This document shows positions 16,237 through 25,269 of a stretch of 49,888 nt of DNA, in pieces. Location of the stretch: contig JAXMJH010000064.1 of NCBI GenBank assembly GCA_034376725.1, positions 1-49,888 of the forward strand, given 5' to 3'. Below the pieces are notes generated by a model, which was not told the origin of the DNA, ran no database searches, and saw only the letters and a list, made by a program, of their open reading frames with translations. The first letter of the stretch is position 1; every line of letters starts with the position of its first letter. A program made the position numbers and the translations under genes. This stretch comes from UBA11164 sp034376725 (GTDB lineage: Bacteria > Pseudomonadota > Gammaproteobacteria > Xanthomonadales > Xanthomonadaceae).

Positions 16237-16264
16237 TTATCGGGAGACCCGCAGCGATTCTTTA
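16237..16264 (-). promoter_or_regulatory. Sigma-28 promoter of fliC
   Basis: On the minus strand TAAAGAAT-N12-CCCGATAA matches the FliA consensus TAAAGTTT-N11-GCCGATAA, with one extra spacer base. It lies 98 bp upstream of the fliC start, leaving a leader of about 90 nt. The surrounding gap 16140-16354 holds no gene. Confidence 0.75.
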
Positions 16265-16354
16265 GCTTGTGCCGTGAGAAAGCCGGGTCGAGCGCAAATA
16301 TGCTTCGTAAATCACAGAATTGCGTGCCGACATATGATTGATGCCGAGCCTCGG

Positions 16355-17551
16355 TCAGCGCAGCAGGCTGAACAGCGATTGCGACTGAGTGCGGGTGAAC
16401 GCCAGTTGCGCCGCCTCCAACGCGGCGGCCTGACGGGTCAGCCGGCTGATCGCTTCGGCGAAGTCCAGGTCGCGAAGTTCCGACAGCGCGGTGCGGGTGT
16501 TGAGCAGCGACGCTTCGCGCTCCGCGCCGGCCCGGTCGATGGAAGCCAGGCGCGCGCCGAGACTGGCGCGCGTATCGATGAAATGGTCGGATGCCTGGGC
16601 AAGCGCCTGAAGCGAGTCGAAAAAGCGGTTCTGCTTCAATGCCTGATTGGCATTGGGTGTGTCGGGCGTGGAAAGTGCTGCCACCAAACCATCGACCGTG
16701 GCGAAGATGTCCTGATTGACCGCAGGCCCGACGCGAAACGCGTCGCCGTCCTCGGGCTGTCCTTCCAGGGTGATCTGGATGCCGCGAAAGCCGATGCTCT
16801 GGCCCGGAACATAGGCTCCAGTGGCGATGCTGTTGTTGCCGCTGTCGAGTACGGTGTACTGGCCAGCGGCAAGCTCGACCCGATAGCTGGCGTTGTCCCA
16901 AAGCCGTTGGTCCACGAAGCCGGTGCTGCGTAGGGCGGCATTGCCGGCGTTACCGGCATCGGCGCCAACGGCGAACACGCCATTGCCGTTGCGGATGCGC
17001 AGAAACACGTCGCTGCCGGCATCGGTGTCGGCGATGGCGATTTCCGGCGCGACTTCGATGCGCCGCCCGCCTTGGTCGCCGACATAGGCGATGCCGCCGG
17101 GCAGCTCAAGGAACGGCGGCGAGCCGTCATTGTTGCCGCCGAACAGGTAGCGGCCCTGGGCATCGGTGCTGTTGGCGGCCGAGACGAGCGCCTGGCGCAG
17201 TTCGGCGATTTCCGGCAGGAAGGCCCGTCGGTCGCTCAGGCCCAGGCCACCGCCGTTTGCCTGCACGGCGATTTCGCGCAGCCGGGCGAGGATGTCGTTG
17301 ACGCCGGTCAGCACGCTCTCTTCCAGGCTCAGCCGGTTGGTGAGCAGCGTGGCGTTCTCGCCGAACTGCACCATCTGGGCTTCGGCGCGGTCGAGGGCGA
17401 CGGCGACGCCCGCACCCACCGGGTTGTCCTTGGCGGTGTTGAGCTTGAGGCCGGTGGCCAGTTGGGTCTGGGTTTGCGAAAGCTCGGCCTGCTTGGCCAG
17501 CATCAGCGATACCGACTGCGACAAGGTGGCGGTGGATATCCGGGAGATCAT
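16355..17551 (-). CDS. flgL: Flagellar hook-filament junction protein FlgL (HAP3)
   Basis: A 398-residue hook-associated protein. The N-terminus MISRISTATLSQSVSLMLAKQAELSQTQ followed by QLATGLKLNTAKDNP, and the C-terminal end AQLAFTRTQSQSLFSLLR, are flagellin-like D0/D1 segments specific to FlgL. The start overlaps the flgK stop (ATGA at 17548-17551). Together with FlgK it joins hook and filament. Length is normal for the larger FlgL proteins. Confidence 0.96.
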   Translation of the reverse strand: MISRISTATLSQSVSLMLAKQAELSQTQTQLATGLKLNTAKDNPVGAGVAVALDRAEAQMVQFGENATLLTNRLSLEESVLTGVNDILARLREIAVQANGGGLGLSDRRAFLPEIAELRQALVSAANSTDAQGRYLFGGNNDGSPPFLELPGGIAYVGDQGGRRIEVAPEIAIADTDAGSDVFLRIRNGNGVFAVGADAGNAGNAALRSTGFVDQRLWDNASYRVELAAGQYTVLDSGNNSIATGAYVPGQSIGFRGIQITLEGQPEDGDAFRVGPAVNQDIFATVDGLVAALSTPDTPNANQALKQNRFFDSLQALAQASDHFIDTRASLGARLASIDRAGAEREASLLNTRTALSELRDLDFAEAISRLTRQAAALEAAQLAFTRTQSQSLFSLLR

Positions 17552-19434
17552 CGGCGCACCGCCGAGAGCAGAGTCTGGAACAGCGAATCGGCGGTACTGA
17601 TGATCTGCGCCGCCGCCTGATAGGCCTGCTGAAAGCGCAGCAGGTTGGCGGCCTCCTCGTCCAGGTTGACCCCGGATACCGATTCGCGCTCGGCCGACAG
17701 GCGGGTGGCCAACTGGCTTTGCGCCTCGCGCGACAATTCCGCCTGACGGGCGACAGCGCCGATCGACACGGTCATCTGGCCCAGCGCCGCGTTGATCGAC
17801 ACCGTGCCACCATCGAACAGACCCTGGTTACCGAACGCGCCGATCAGCCGCATGTTGCCGTTGTCGCTGCTGCCGGGGCCGCGCGGCGCCACGTCGAAGC
17901 GGTCGCCAGCCTGCGGTGTGCCGTCCAGGCGCAGTATGAAGCCGGGGCCGGCGATGCCGACCGCCGGGTCGTAGGCGAATGGTCCGGCGCCATCCAGCTC
18001 ATAGCTGGTCGCGTCGAGGAAGACGATCTGTCGATCGGCCAGAAAGCCGGTCGCACTGGTGTCGGTAATCTCGATTTGCGGTCTGGCGTCGCCGCTATTG
18101 GCCAGGCTGGCGGACGCCGCCAGCGGGCTGGCAGCGGCGATCCGGGCCGGGTCGCTGATCGCCACGCGCACCGTCGATGCGGCACCGGCGGTCGGCTTGA
18201 CCAGAAACCGGTCGCCGGCCGCTGGCGTGCCGCCGACCACCAACGCCAGGCCACCAACCCGCAACGGATCGCCGGCGGTACCGCTGCCGGTGAGCGCAAG
18301 CGGCGCGCTGGAGCCGCGCTGGGTCGCGGTCCACACCGAGCCATCGAAGCCCAGCACCAGATCGCCGCTCGGCAATGTGGCCGGGTCTGTAACCGTCGCG
18401 CTGAGCGATCCGGCGCCGGTATTGCCGGCATTCGGACTGACCCGGGGCGACACCGGAGCGAACAGATTGCCGCCCAGATCGCCGAACAGGTCGACGCCCT
18501 GGGCGTGCAGGGCATTGAAGCCCTCGGTGATGCCGATCGCCAGCCGGCCCAACTGCTCGGCGGTCGGATCGAGAATGGCGTGGCGGAATTCCAGCAGGCC
18601 ACCCAGTTCGCCGCCCACGCTGTTGGCGCCCAGACGCACGTTGCCGCCGCTGGTGACCAGCGCCAGCTCGCGGCGCTCGGGCTGGAACGGGTCGGCCACG
18701 GTGGTCAGCTGCTGGGTGGTCGAGCCGACCACCAGCGCCTGTCCGCCCAGGGTGAATACGTTGAGCGAGTTGTCGTCCTGAACCGTGGCGGTCACACCGA
18801 TCAGGGCGCTCAGCTCGGCGACCCGCTGTTCGCGCTGATCAAGCAGGTCGTTGGGCTGCTGGCCACCGGAGGCGCCGGTCTGGCGGACGATCTCCAGGTT
18901 GAGCCGGGCGATTTCGGCGCTGAGCTGGTTGGCCTCGTTGGCGCCGGCCGCCAGTTTTCCGTTGATCTCGCCGTCGAACGCCCGCAGTTGCCCATCGAGC
19001 GAGCGCAGGCGCGTGCTGAGGTTTTCGGCGGCAGACAGAAATTCCTGCCGGGCGGCGGTGGACGCCGGCTGGCTGGCGACCGACTGGGCCGCGTCGAGAA
19101 ATTCCGACACGGGCCGGTTGAGGCTGGAACCGGGGTCGGTGAAGCCGCGATCCAGGCGCGACGCCAAGCCGGAAAGCTCGGTCAGGCGGCCGAGTTCGGC
19201 GGTGCTGTCGAGCGAGCGCCCAAAGATGAAACTGTCGGCCTGGCGGGTGATGCTGGTGGTCTGAACGCCGGTTCCGATGAAGCCGGTGCCGGTCAGCTGC
19301 CCGGGATTGTTGGCCAGCTCGACCCGCTGACGGCTGAATCCGGGGGTCTGGGCATTGGCGACATTGTGGCCGACTGTGCTCAGCGCGCGCTGAAAGGCGA
19401 GCAGGGCCGAAGTGCCGGTTGACAGGATAGACAT
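17548..19434 (-). CDS. flgK: Flagellar hook-associated protein FlgK (HAP1)
   Basis: A 628-residue hook-filament junction protein. It starts MSILSTGTSALLAFQRALSTVGHNVANAQTPGFSRQRVEL (only the first part is quoted as typical) with the rod/hook N-terminal motif, and ends with the conserved EEAANLLRFQQAYQAAAQII segment. The start is ATG 19434, 4 bp after the flgJ stop; an in-frame start at 19485 lies in flgJ and is less likely. The middle region contains repeated PAAGDRF/PQAGDRF-type segments, as in other FlgK proteins. Confidence 0.96.
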   Translation of the reverse strand: MSILSTGTSALLAFQRALSTVGHNVANAQTPGFSRQRVELANNPGQLTGTGFIGTGVQTTSITRQADSFIFGRSLDSTAELGRLTELSGLASRLDRGFTDPGSSLNRPVSEFLDAAQSVASQPASTAARQEFLSAAENLSTRLRSLDGQLRAFDGEINGKLAAGANEANQLSAEIARLNLEIVRQTGASGGQQPNDLLDQREQRVAELSALIGVTATVQDDNSLNVFTLGGQALVVGSTTQQLTTVADPFQPERRELALVTSGGNVRLGANSVGGELGGLLEFRHAILDPTAEQLGRLAIGITEGFNALHAQGVDLFGDLGGNLFAPVSPRVSPNAGNTGAGSLSATVTDPATLPSGDLVLGFDGSVWTATQRGSSAPLALTGSGTAGDPLRVGGLALVVGGTPAAGDRFLVKPTAGAASTVRVAISDPARIAAASPLAASASLANSGDARPQIEITDTSATGFLADRQIVFLDATSYELDGAGPFAYDPAVGIAGPGFILRLDGTPQAGDRFDVAPRGPGSSDNGNMRLIGAFGNQGLFDGGTVSINAALGQMTVSIGAVARQAELSREAQSQLATRLSAERESVSGVNLDEEAANLLRFQQAYQAAAQIISTADSLFQTLLSAVRR

Positions 19435-19438
19435 CGGA

Positions 19439-20494
19439 TCAGGTCTCGGTGAGGGTTGCGCCGGATTCGATTCGGGCCAGGGCACGATTCATGGTCGGGC
19501 CGTTGGCGATGGCGTCGAGTTTTTCGGCGTAGCGCGGATCGGTGGCATAACCGGCGCTTTGCAGCGACTGCGCGAAGCGCCGGCCATCGCCTCCGCTGTT
19601 GAGGGCATCGGCATAGCGCGGGCTGGACTTGAGCAGCGCGACATAGTCGCGGAAGCTGTCGGCCGGCGAAGCGTAGGCACGGAAGTCGGCTCGAACCTGG
19701 CGGAACTGGCCCTGTTCGAATTCCTGAGTGCCATGACTGGCGATCCGGCCGGCCCAGCGGCTGCCGGCCTTGATGCCGAACAGGTTGTGGCCGGCCTGGC
19801 CGTCGTCGCCGCGCGGCAGACTTCGGCCCCAGCCGGTCTCCAGTGCCGCCTGGGCGACCAGGGTACGGGCCGGCACACCGAGTTCGCTGGCGGCGCGCTG
19901 GGCGTGCGGCCAGATGCTGGCGACGAATTGTTCCGGACTGCCGGCATCGACTGCGGTCCGATCGGCTGCTGCCACGGCGTCATGTGCCGGCGTTGCCGGC
20001 GCGGCCGGCGCGCCAAGGACATTCGGTGTGCTGCGCTTGGCCGCTGCGGCGGTGGCGTGGCCGGCTGCGAACCAGTCATCGCCGGCCGCAGGCGCTGGCC
20101 GGGCGCCGGGCAGGCCATCGAGCGGCGAGGCGCTGAGGGCCGGGCCGAGCGCCTGGCGATAGGCCGCGAGCGAGTAGGCGACCGGTCGTGCCGGGGTCGC
20201 CGCTGGCGCTTGCGCCTGATCCAGTTGAGCCTGAATGGCGGCCTTGAGCCCGAGGCCGCGGCCTTGCGCGAGCAGATCGGCCAGTTGCTGATCGTACAGA
20301 TCGCGAAATTGCCCGGACTGGCCGGGAAACAGGCTGTCGTCGCCCAGCGTGGTCTTGCGCATTGCCTGAATCATCAGCTTGGCGAATGCGCCCTCCAGCT
20401 GCTCGGCTGCCTTGCGGCTGTCGCTGGCCGCACCCGACGGCGCCGACGCCGCCCGGGTGAGCGGGAAGAGCGTGCTGGTCGACCGGGATTCCAC
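19439..20494 (-). CDS. flgJ: FlgJ, rod cap with muramidase/glucosaminidase domain
   Basis: A 351-residue dual-domain protein. Residues 20-100 form the rod-cap domain (AAEQLEGAFAKLMIQAMRKTT); residues 190-345 form a GH73-type hydrolase with the catalytic glutamate in QAALETGWGRSLP and NLFGIKAG. It opens a hole in peptidoglycan for rod passage and scaffolds rod assembly. The start is a GTG at 20494, 1 bp after the flgI stop. A long Ala/Pro linker (about 110-175) joins the domains. Confidence 0.96.
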   Translation of the reverse strand: MESRSTSTLFPLTRAASAPSGAASDSRKAAEQLEGAFAKLMIQAMRKTTLGDDSLFPGQSGQFRDLYDQQLADLLAQGRGLGLKAAIQAQLDQAQAPAATPARPVAYSLAAYRQALGPALSASPLDGLPGARPAPAAGDDWFAAGHATAAAAKRSTPNVLGAPAAPATPAHDAVAAADRTAVDAGSPEQFVASIWPHAQRAASELGVPARTLVAQAALETGWGRSLPRGDDGQAGHNLFGIKAGSRWAGRIASHGTQEFEQGQFRQVRADFRAYASPADSFRDYVALLKSSPRYADALNSGGDGRRFAQSLQSAGYATDPRYAEKLDAIANGPTMNRALARIESGATLTET

Positions 20495-20495
20495 G

Positions 20496-21590
20496 TCAGA
20501 TCACTTCCAGCTCGGCACGCAGCGCGCCGGCCCGCTTGAGCGCTTCGAGAATGGCAACCAGGTCGCCCGGTGCGGCGCCGACTTCGTTGACCGCGCGCAC
20601 GATGTCCTCCAGCGAAGCACCGCCGGCGAACAGAAACATCCGGTCGCCCCCGGTCTGCTCGGCGGCCACCACCGACTCGGCCACGGCCACGGTTTCGCCG
20701 CCTCCGAACGGCGCCGGCTGACTGACTGCGACCGACTCGGAAATGGTCACCACCAGCGAGCTGTGCGACACCGCCGCCGGCAGTACCTTCACTTCGCCGC
20801 CCATGACCACGGTGCCGGTGCGGGCATTGATGATCACCTTGGCGGCCGCCTGGCCCGGTTCGACCTGTACGTTCTCCACCCGCGCCATGAAGCCGATTCT
20901 TGCGCTGATGTCGGCCGGTGCCGGCACCGCGATGGACACTGCATCCAGCGCCCGCGCCGCGCCTGCACCGAGTTCGCGCTCCAGCGCTTGCACCACACGG
21001 AAGGCGGTGGTGAAGTCCGGTTGATTCAGATTGAGGATCAGCTCGGCGGTCTCGCCGAATCGACTGGGGAGGGTGCGCTCGACCGTGGCGCCGTTCGGTA
21101 TCCGGCCCACGCTGGGCACGTTGACCGAAATCCGCGAGCCGTCCAGCCCGGCCGCACCGAAGCCACCGACCACCAGATTGCCCTGGGCGATGGCGTAGGT
21201 TTCGCCGTCGATGCCCTTCAGCGGCATCATCAGCAGGCTGCCGCCGCGCAGGCTGCCGGCGTTGCCGATCGACGAGACCGTCACGTCGATCGCCTGGCCG
21301 GGTTTGGCGAATGCCGGCAACTCGGCATGCACGGCCACGGCAGCGACATTCTTGAGCTGAGGATTGACGTTGGGCGGTACGGTCACGCCCAGTTCGGTGA
21401 GCATGTTGCGCAGACTCTGCACCGTGAACGGAGCCTGCGAGGTCTGATCGCCGGTGCCGTCCAGGCCGACCACCAGGCCGTAACCGACCAGCGGATTGCC
21501 GCGTACGCCGGCCACCGAGGCCAGATCCTTGATCCGCTCGGCCAGCGCCGGTTGCGAGAGGGCGAGCAGCACCAGCAGCAGGGCGCGCAT
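20496..21590 (-). CDS. flgI: Flagellar P-ring protein FlgI
   Basis: A 364-residue periplasmic protein that forms the P ring around the rod in the peptidoglycan layer. The signal peptide MRALLLVLLALSQPALA is cut before ERIKDLASVAGVRGNPLVGYG, the conserved FlgI start. Other family segments include LVVGLDGTGDQT and LNQPDFTTA. Length and start (1 bp after flgH) are typical. Confidence 0.97.
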   Translation of the reverse strand: MRALLLVLLALSQPALAERIKDLASVAGVRGNPLVGYGLVVGLDGTGDQTSQAPFTVQSLRNMLTELGVTVPPNVNPQLKNVAAVAVHAELPAFAKPGQAIDVTVSSIGNAGSLRGGSLLMMPLKGIDGETYAIAQGNLVVGGFGAAGLDGSRISVNVPSVGRIPNGATVERTLPSRFGETAELILNLNQPDFTTAFRVVQALERELGAGAARALDAVSIAVPAPADISARIGFMARVENVQVEPGQAAAKVIINARTGTVVMGGEVKVLPAAVSHSSLVVTISESVAVSQPAPFGGGETVAVAESVVAAEQTGGDRMFLFAGGASLEDIVRAVNEVGAAPGDLVAILEALKRAGALRAELEVI

Positions 21591-21591
21591 G

Positions 21592-22278
21592 TCAGAACGG
21601 CATCCAGCCGGAGTTGAAGAACCGGCTCAACCATCCCTGCGCGTTGGCGGCGGCCAGCGCGCCGCGACCGGCGTAGAGGATTCGCGCATCGGCCACCCGG
21701 CTGGAGTCGATGGTGTTGCTGGTGCTGATGTCGGCCGCGCGGACGATGCCCTGGAAGCGAACCAGCTCGTCGCCCTGGTTCAGCTGCAAGCGCTTCTCGC
21801 CCTGCACGACCAGATTGCCGTTGGCCAGGCGGTCGATCACGGTGACCGTCAGGTTGCCGGTCAGCTGATTGCTTTGCGTGCTGCTGCCGTCGCCGCTGAA
21901 GTCGCGACCGGCGGAGATTTCGGTGTCGAAAATGTTCTGGCCATTGATCGTCGGCGCGCGGCCACCGATCAGCGGTACCGACAGGCTGGCATCGGTGTCT
22001 TTGGTGACGCTGGTGCTGGCGCTGGTGCGGGCGTTGGTCCGCTCGCTGAGCACGATGGTCAGCAGATCGCCGGGGTAGCGCGCCTTGTTGTCCTGAAACA
22101 GCGACATGCCCGATCCGGTGCGAAAGATCGCGCCGTCGGTAGCCGGCTCCGCGACATAGCTGCTGGCGATCGGCGGCGGTGGGGTGGGTGGCTGCCAGGC
22201 CTGATCCACGCGCCCGCCGCTGGCGCATCCGGCCAGCAGGGCGGCGGAAAGAAGAGCAATGGAAGGCTTCGGGATCAT
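21592..22278 (-). CDS. flgH: Flagellar L-ring lipoprotein FlgH
   Basis: A 228-residue outer-membrane lipoprotein that makes the L ring. It has a signal peptide with lipobox LLAGC (Cys18) and the FlgH segments SLFQDNKARYPGDLLTI and the GxxxxVRAADISTSNTIDSSRVADARI part near the C-terminus, here GIVRAADISTSNTIDSS. It starts 7 bp after flgG. Its length matches the family. Confidence 0.97.
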   Translation of the reverse strand: MIPKPSIALLSAALLAGCASGGRVDQAWQPPTPPPPIASSYVAEPATDGAIFRTGSGMSLFQDNKARYPGDLLTIVLSERTNARTSASTSVTKDTDASLSVPLIGGRAPTINGQNIFDTEISAGRDFSGDGSSTQSNQLTGNLTVTVIDRLANGNLVVQGEKRLQLNQGDELVRFQGIVRAADISTSNTIDSSRVADARILYAGRGALAAANAQGWLSRFFNSGWMPF

Positions 22279-22285
22279 GGGCCAC

Positions 22286-23071
22286 TCACACGTTCTGGTT
22301 CAGGAAGGCCAGCATCTGGTCGGTGCTGGAGATCGCCTTGGCATTCATTTCATAGGCGCGCTGGGTCTCGATCATCGAGATCAGCTCTTCGACCACGTTG
22401 ACGTTGGAACTCTCCAGCGCGCCCTGCACCAGGGTGCCGGTGCCGCCCAGGCCGGGGGTGCCGGTCTGGGCCGGTCCGCTGGCGGCGGTTTCCAGGTAGA
22501 GGTTTTCGCCGCGGGCCTGAAGACCGGCCGGATTGACGAAATCGGTGACCGACAGCTGGCCGACCTGGATCGGCTGGGCCTGTCCGGCCAACTGCACGCT
22601 GACCGTGCCGTCGCTGCCGATCGACACGCTCTGGGCGCCCTCGGGGATCTGGATGCCCGGCTGCACGGCATAGCCGGCATTGGTGACCAGTTCGCCCTGG
22701 GCGTTGATCTGGAAGCTGCCGTCGCGCGTATAGGCTGGCGTGCCGTCAGGCAGCAGCACTTCGAAAAAGCCGCGCCCATTGACCGCCACATCCAGCGCAT
22801 TGCCGGTTTGCAGCACATTGCCCTGTTGGAATGATTTGTCGGTCGACACCACCCGTACGCCGGTGCCCACCATCAGGCCGGTCGGCAACTGGGTCTGCTG
22901 CGAGCTGGCCGCGCCGGGCTGGCGCTCGTTCTGATACAGCAGATCCTCGAAGCTGGCGCGCGAGCGCTTGAAGCCGGTGGTGTTGACGTTGGCCAGATTG
23001 TTGGAAATGACCGACATGCGCGTCTGCTGCGCTTCGAGTCCGGTCTTGGCGACCCACAGGGCCTTGTTCAT
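22286..23071 (-). CDS. flgG: Flagellar distal rod protein FlgG
   Basis: A 261-residue rod protein. It begins MNKALWVAKTGLEAQQTRM, followed by the NNLANVNTTGFKRSR motif, and ends with VVEELISMIETQRAYEMNAK, the C-terminal signature of axial proteins. Length is nearly the same as E. coli FlgG (260). The start has GGAG 8 bp upstream. A perfect sigma-54 promoter lies in the 70-bp gap between flgF and flgG, so it may be transcribed separately from the upstream half of the operon. Confidence 0.97.
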   Translation of the reverse strand: MNKALWVAKTGLEAQQTRMSVISNNLANVNTTGFKRSRASFEDLLYQNERQPGAASSQQTQLPTGLMVGTGVRVVSTDKSFQQGNVLQTGNALDVAVNGRGFFEVLLPDGTPAYTRDGSFQINAQGELVTNAGYAVQPGIQIPEGAQSVSIGSDGTVSVQLAGQAQPIQVGQLSVTDFVNPAGLQARGENLYLETAASGPAQTGTPGLGGTGTLVQGALESSNVNVVEELISMIETQRAYEMNAKAISSTDQMLAFLNQNV

Positions 23072-23116
23072 GATCTGTCTCCACGAGCGATGTCGCGATG
23101 CGTTCTTCCTCTGCGC

Positions 23117-23132
23117 TGCAAAGCGCGTGCCA
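23117..23132 (-). promoter_or_regulatory. Internal sigma-54 promoter upstream of flgG
   Basis: The minus strand reads TGGCAC-GCGCT-TTGCA, a perfect match to the sigma-54 consensus, with GG and GC 10 bp apart. Its start site would be near 23105, about 34 nt before the flgG ATG. It lies inside the flgB-L gene string, in the gap between flgF and flgG. Confidence 0.82.
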
Positions 23133-23141
23133 GAGGCGGGA

Positions 23142-23882
23142 TCAGCGTCCGGTACGCAGCAGGCTGGTACTCGACTGCGCCAGTTGATCGCCGCTGTGGA
23201 TCAACTTCACCTGCATCTCGAACTGCCGCGAGAGCGCGATCATTTCGACCAGGGTCTGCGCGCTGTTGACATTGCTGCCCTCCAGAGCGCCGACGGTGAG
23301 CGCGGTGCCGGCGGCTGGCGGCAGCGGTGGGTCGGACTGCATCAGGCCGTCTTCGCGGCGCTTGAGCGTGTTGGGATCTTCGGCGCGAAACAGTCCCAGC
23401 CGGCCGACGTTGGCCACGGTTTCCGGGCCTTGGCCGAGCGGCTGGATGGAAATCGTGCCGTCGCCGGCAATGTCGAGCTTGGCGTTGGGCGGAATCGCCA
23501 CCGGGCCGTTGTCGCCCAGCACCGGCAGGCCACTGGCGGTGGTCAGCTGGCCGTTGGCGGTCAGCCTCAACTCGCCGCTACGGGTGTACGCCTGAGTGCC
23601 GTCGCGGGCCTGCACGGCCAGCCACACACCGGGATGCAGGGCGATATCGAGCTCGTTGCCGGTGGTGATCACTGGCCCTGGGCTGGCGTCGAAACCGGGC
23701 GCGCGCTGCACTGCGTCGATCCGGGTCGCCAGGCCCTGGCCGGGCACCTGAAACGGCTCGGTGCCGACCCGCTCGGCCTTGAACCCAACCGTATTGACGT
23801 TGGCCAGGTTGTTCGCCACCGTCGCCTGGGCGCGCAGCGTCGCGCCCGCGCCGGTCATGATCGTATAGAGAGCCTTGTCCAT
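23142..23882 (-). CDS. flgF: Flagellar proximal rod protein FlgF
   Basis: A 246-residue rod protein starting MDKALYTIMTGAGATLRAQ with the motif NNLANVNTVGFKAERV, and ending with SAQTLVEMIALSRQFEMQVK, the axial C-terminal signature. FlgF joins FlgB/FlgC and FlgG in the rod. The 142-bp gap to flgE (23883-24024) holds a small hairpin (GGCCCG/CGGGCC near 23895) but no recognisable promoter. Confidence 0.96.
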   Translation of the reverse strand: MDKALYTIMTGAGATLRAQATVANNLANVNTVGFKAERVGTEPFQVPGQGLATRIDAVQRAPGFDASPGPVITTGNELDIALHPGVWLAVQARDGTQAYTRSGELRLTANGQLTTASGLPVLGDNGPVAIPPNAKLDIAGDGTISIQPLGQGPETVANVGRLGLFRAEDPNTLKRREDGLMQSDPPLPPAAGTALTVGALEGSNVNSAQTLVEMIALSRQFEMQVKLIHSGDQLAQSSTSLLRTGR

Positions 23883-24024
23883 CGGTGCGCTCGCTGGCCC
23901 GCTCGGGCCGTCGGTTGCCGCGCTTCCCGCCGCCGCCCAGGGGGTGGCGGGCGACGGAAAGGCGGACTTGGAAACGGTGATGTCCGGCGCCGCGCGAAAC
24001 CCGGCGACCGGAACGGCAGGGGTA

Positions 24025-25242
24025 TCAGCGGATATTCAGCGCCGCCTGGGTGACCTGATCCTGGGTGGTGATCATCTGAGCATTGGCCTGGAAGTTGCGC
24101 TGAGCGGTGATCATGTTCACCAGCTGCTCGGTCAACTCCACATTGGAGGCCTCCAGTGCGCCCGACTGCACCAGGCCGAACGACGCCGACCCGGCCTGGC
24201 CGCGAAGCGCCTGGCCCGACTCGAAGGTGGCGGCCCAGGCATTGTCTCCGAGTTTCTGAAGGCCACTCGGGTTGCTGAAAGTGGTCATCGCCAGCTGGCC
24301 CAGCGCACTCGACTGGCCGTTGGTGAACCGGGCGAACACCACGCCTTCGGCGTCGATATCGATACCAACCAGACGACCGGTGGTGTTGCCGTCCTGGCTG
24401 AGCGTATTGACCGCGAACTGCTCGCCAAACTGGGTCGAGTCGCTCAGGTCCAGCGTGAGCGCGATCGGCGCGGCGCCGGTCGGGGGTGTCCAGGCCGGCA
24501 GGGTCAGTTCACCGGTGGCCGGTGCGACCAATGCGCCGGCGTCGGAGTATTGGAGGGTCTGAGTGCCGCCGACAGCATTGCCGTCGATGAAGCTGTTGAC
24601 CTGCCACTCGTTGGGGTTGGCAGTCTTGACGTAGTAGAGCGTCGCCACATGCGAGACGCCGAGCGAGTCGAACACGGTCAGCGATGTGGTGTGGTTATAG
24701 CTGTCGGCGTCGTTGACATCGAAGGGAGTGACGGTGGGCTCCGGGGCGTTGGCCGGCAGATTGGTGCCGATAATCGCGCTGCCGGTCGGGATCGGCGCGT
24801 TGTCGCCGAGCGCCAGGCGAAGGTCTTCGCTGCGGCCGGTATCGAAACCGCCATTTGCGTTGGGCGGAAATACCTGCAAGCGCTGGCCGCTGGGGTTGAC
24901 CACGAAACCGTCGCGGTTTGCGCCGAAGTTTCCGGATCGCGTGTAGACCGGCGTGCCGCCGTCGGACAATGTGAAGAAGCCGCCGCCGGAAATCGCCAGA
25001 TCCAGGCTGTTGCCGGTGAATTCGATATTGCCCTGGCCGAACTGCTGGGCGACGTTGGAAACCCGCACGCCGGCGCCCGGCTGCAGCCGGCCTACACCCA
25101 GCGGCGAAACGGAGAAAACATCGGCGAACTCGGCGCGCGATTGCTTGAAGCCGAACGTGTTGGCGTTGGCGATGTTGTTGGACGTGACTGCGAGATCGGT
25201 TTGCGCGGCATTGAGGCCGCTCAGTGCGGTACGAAATGACAT
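24025..25242 (-). CDS. flgE: Flagellar hook protein FlgE
   Basis: A 405-residue hook subunit. It starts MSFRTALSGLNAAQTDLAVTSNNIANANTFGFKQSRAEF (first and last parts are family hallmarks), with DVFSVSPLG and GNSLDLAISGGGFF following, and ends VELTEQLVNMITAQRNFQAN. Length is close to E. coli FlgE (402). The start is 27 bp after flgD with AGGGAG upstream. Confidence 0.97.
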   Translation of the reverse strand: MSFRTALSGLNAAQTDLAVTSNNIANANTFGFKQSRAEFADVFSVSPLGVGRLQPGAGVRVSNVAQQFGQGNIEFTGNSLDLAISGGGFFTLSDGGTPVYTRSGNFGANRDGFVVNPSGQRLQVFPPNANGGFDTGRSEDLRLALGDNAPIPTGSAIIGTNLPANAPEPTVTPFDVNDADSYNHTTSLTVFDSLGVSHVATLYYVKTANPNEWQVNSFIDGNAVGGTQTLQYSDAGALVAPATGELTLPAWTPPTGAAPIALTLDLSDSTQFGEQFAVNTLSQDGNTTGRLVGIDIDAEGVVFARFTNGQSSALGQLAMTTFSNPSGLQKLGDNAWAATFESGQALRGQAGSASFGLVQSGALEASNVELTEQLVNMITAQRNFQANAQMITTQDQVTQAALNIR

Positions 25243-25269
25243 GATGTGCTCCCTGGGGACGTGTGGCGA

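Noticed and set aside
17719..19422. 567-codon plus-strand frame opposite flgK
   Set aside because: Antisense shadow of flgK with Arg/Gly-rich, non-family translation.
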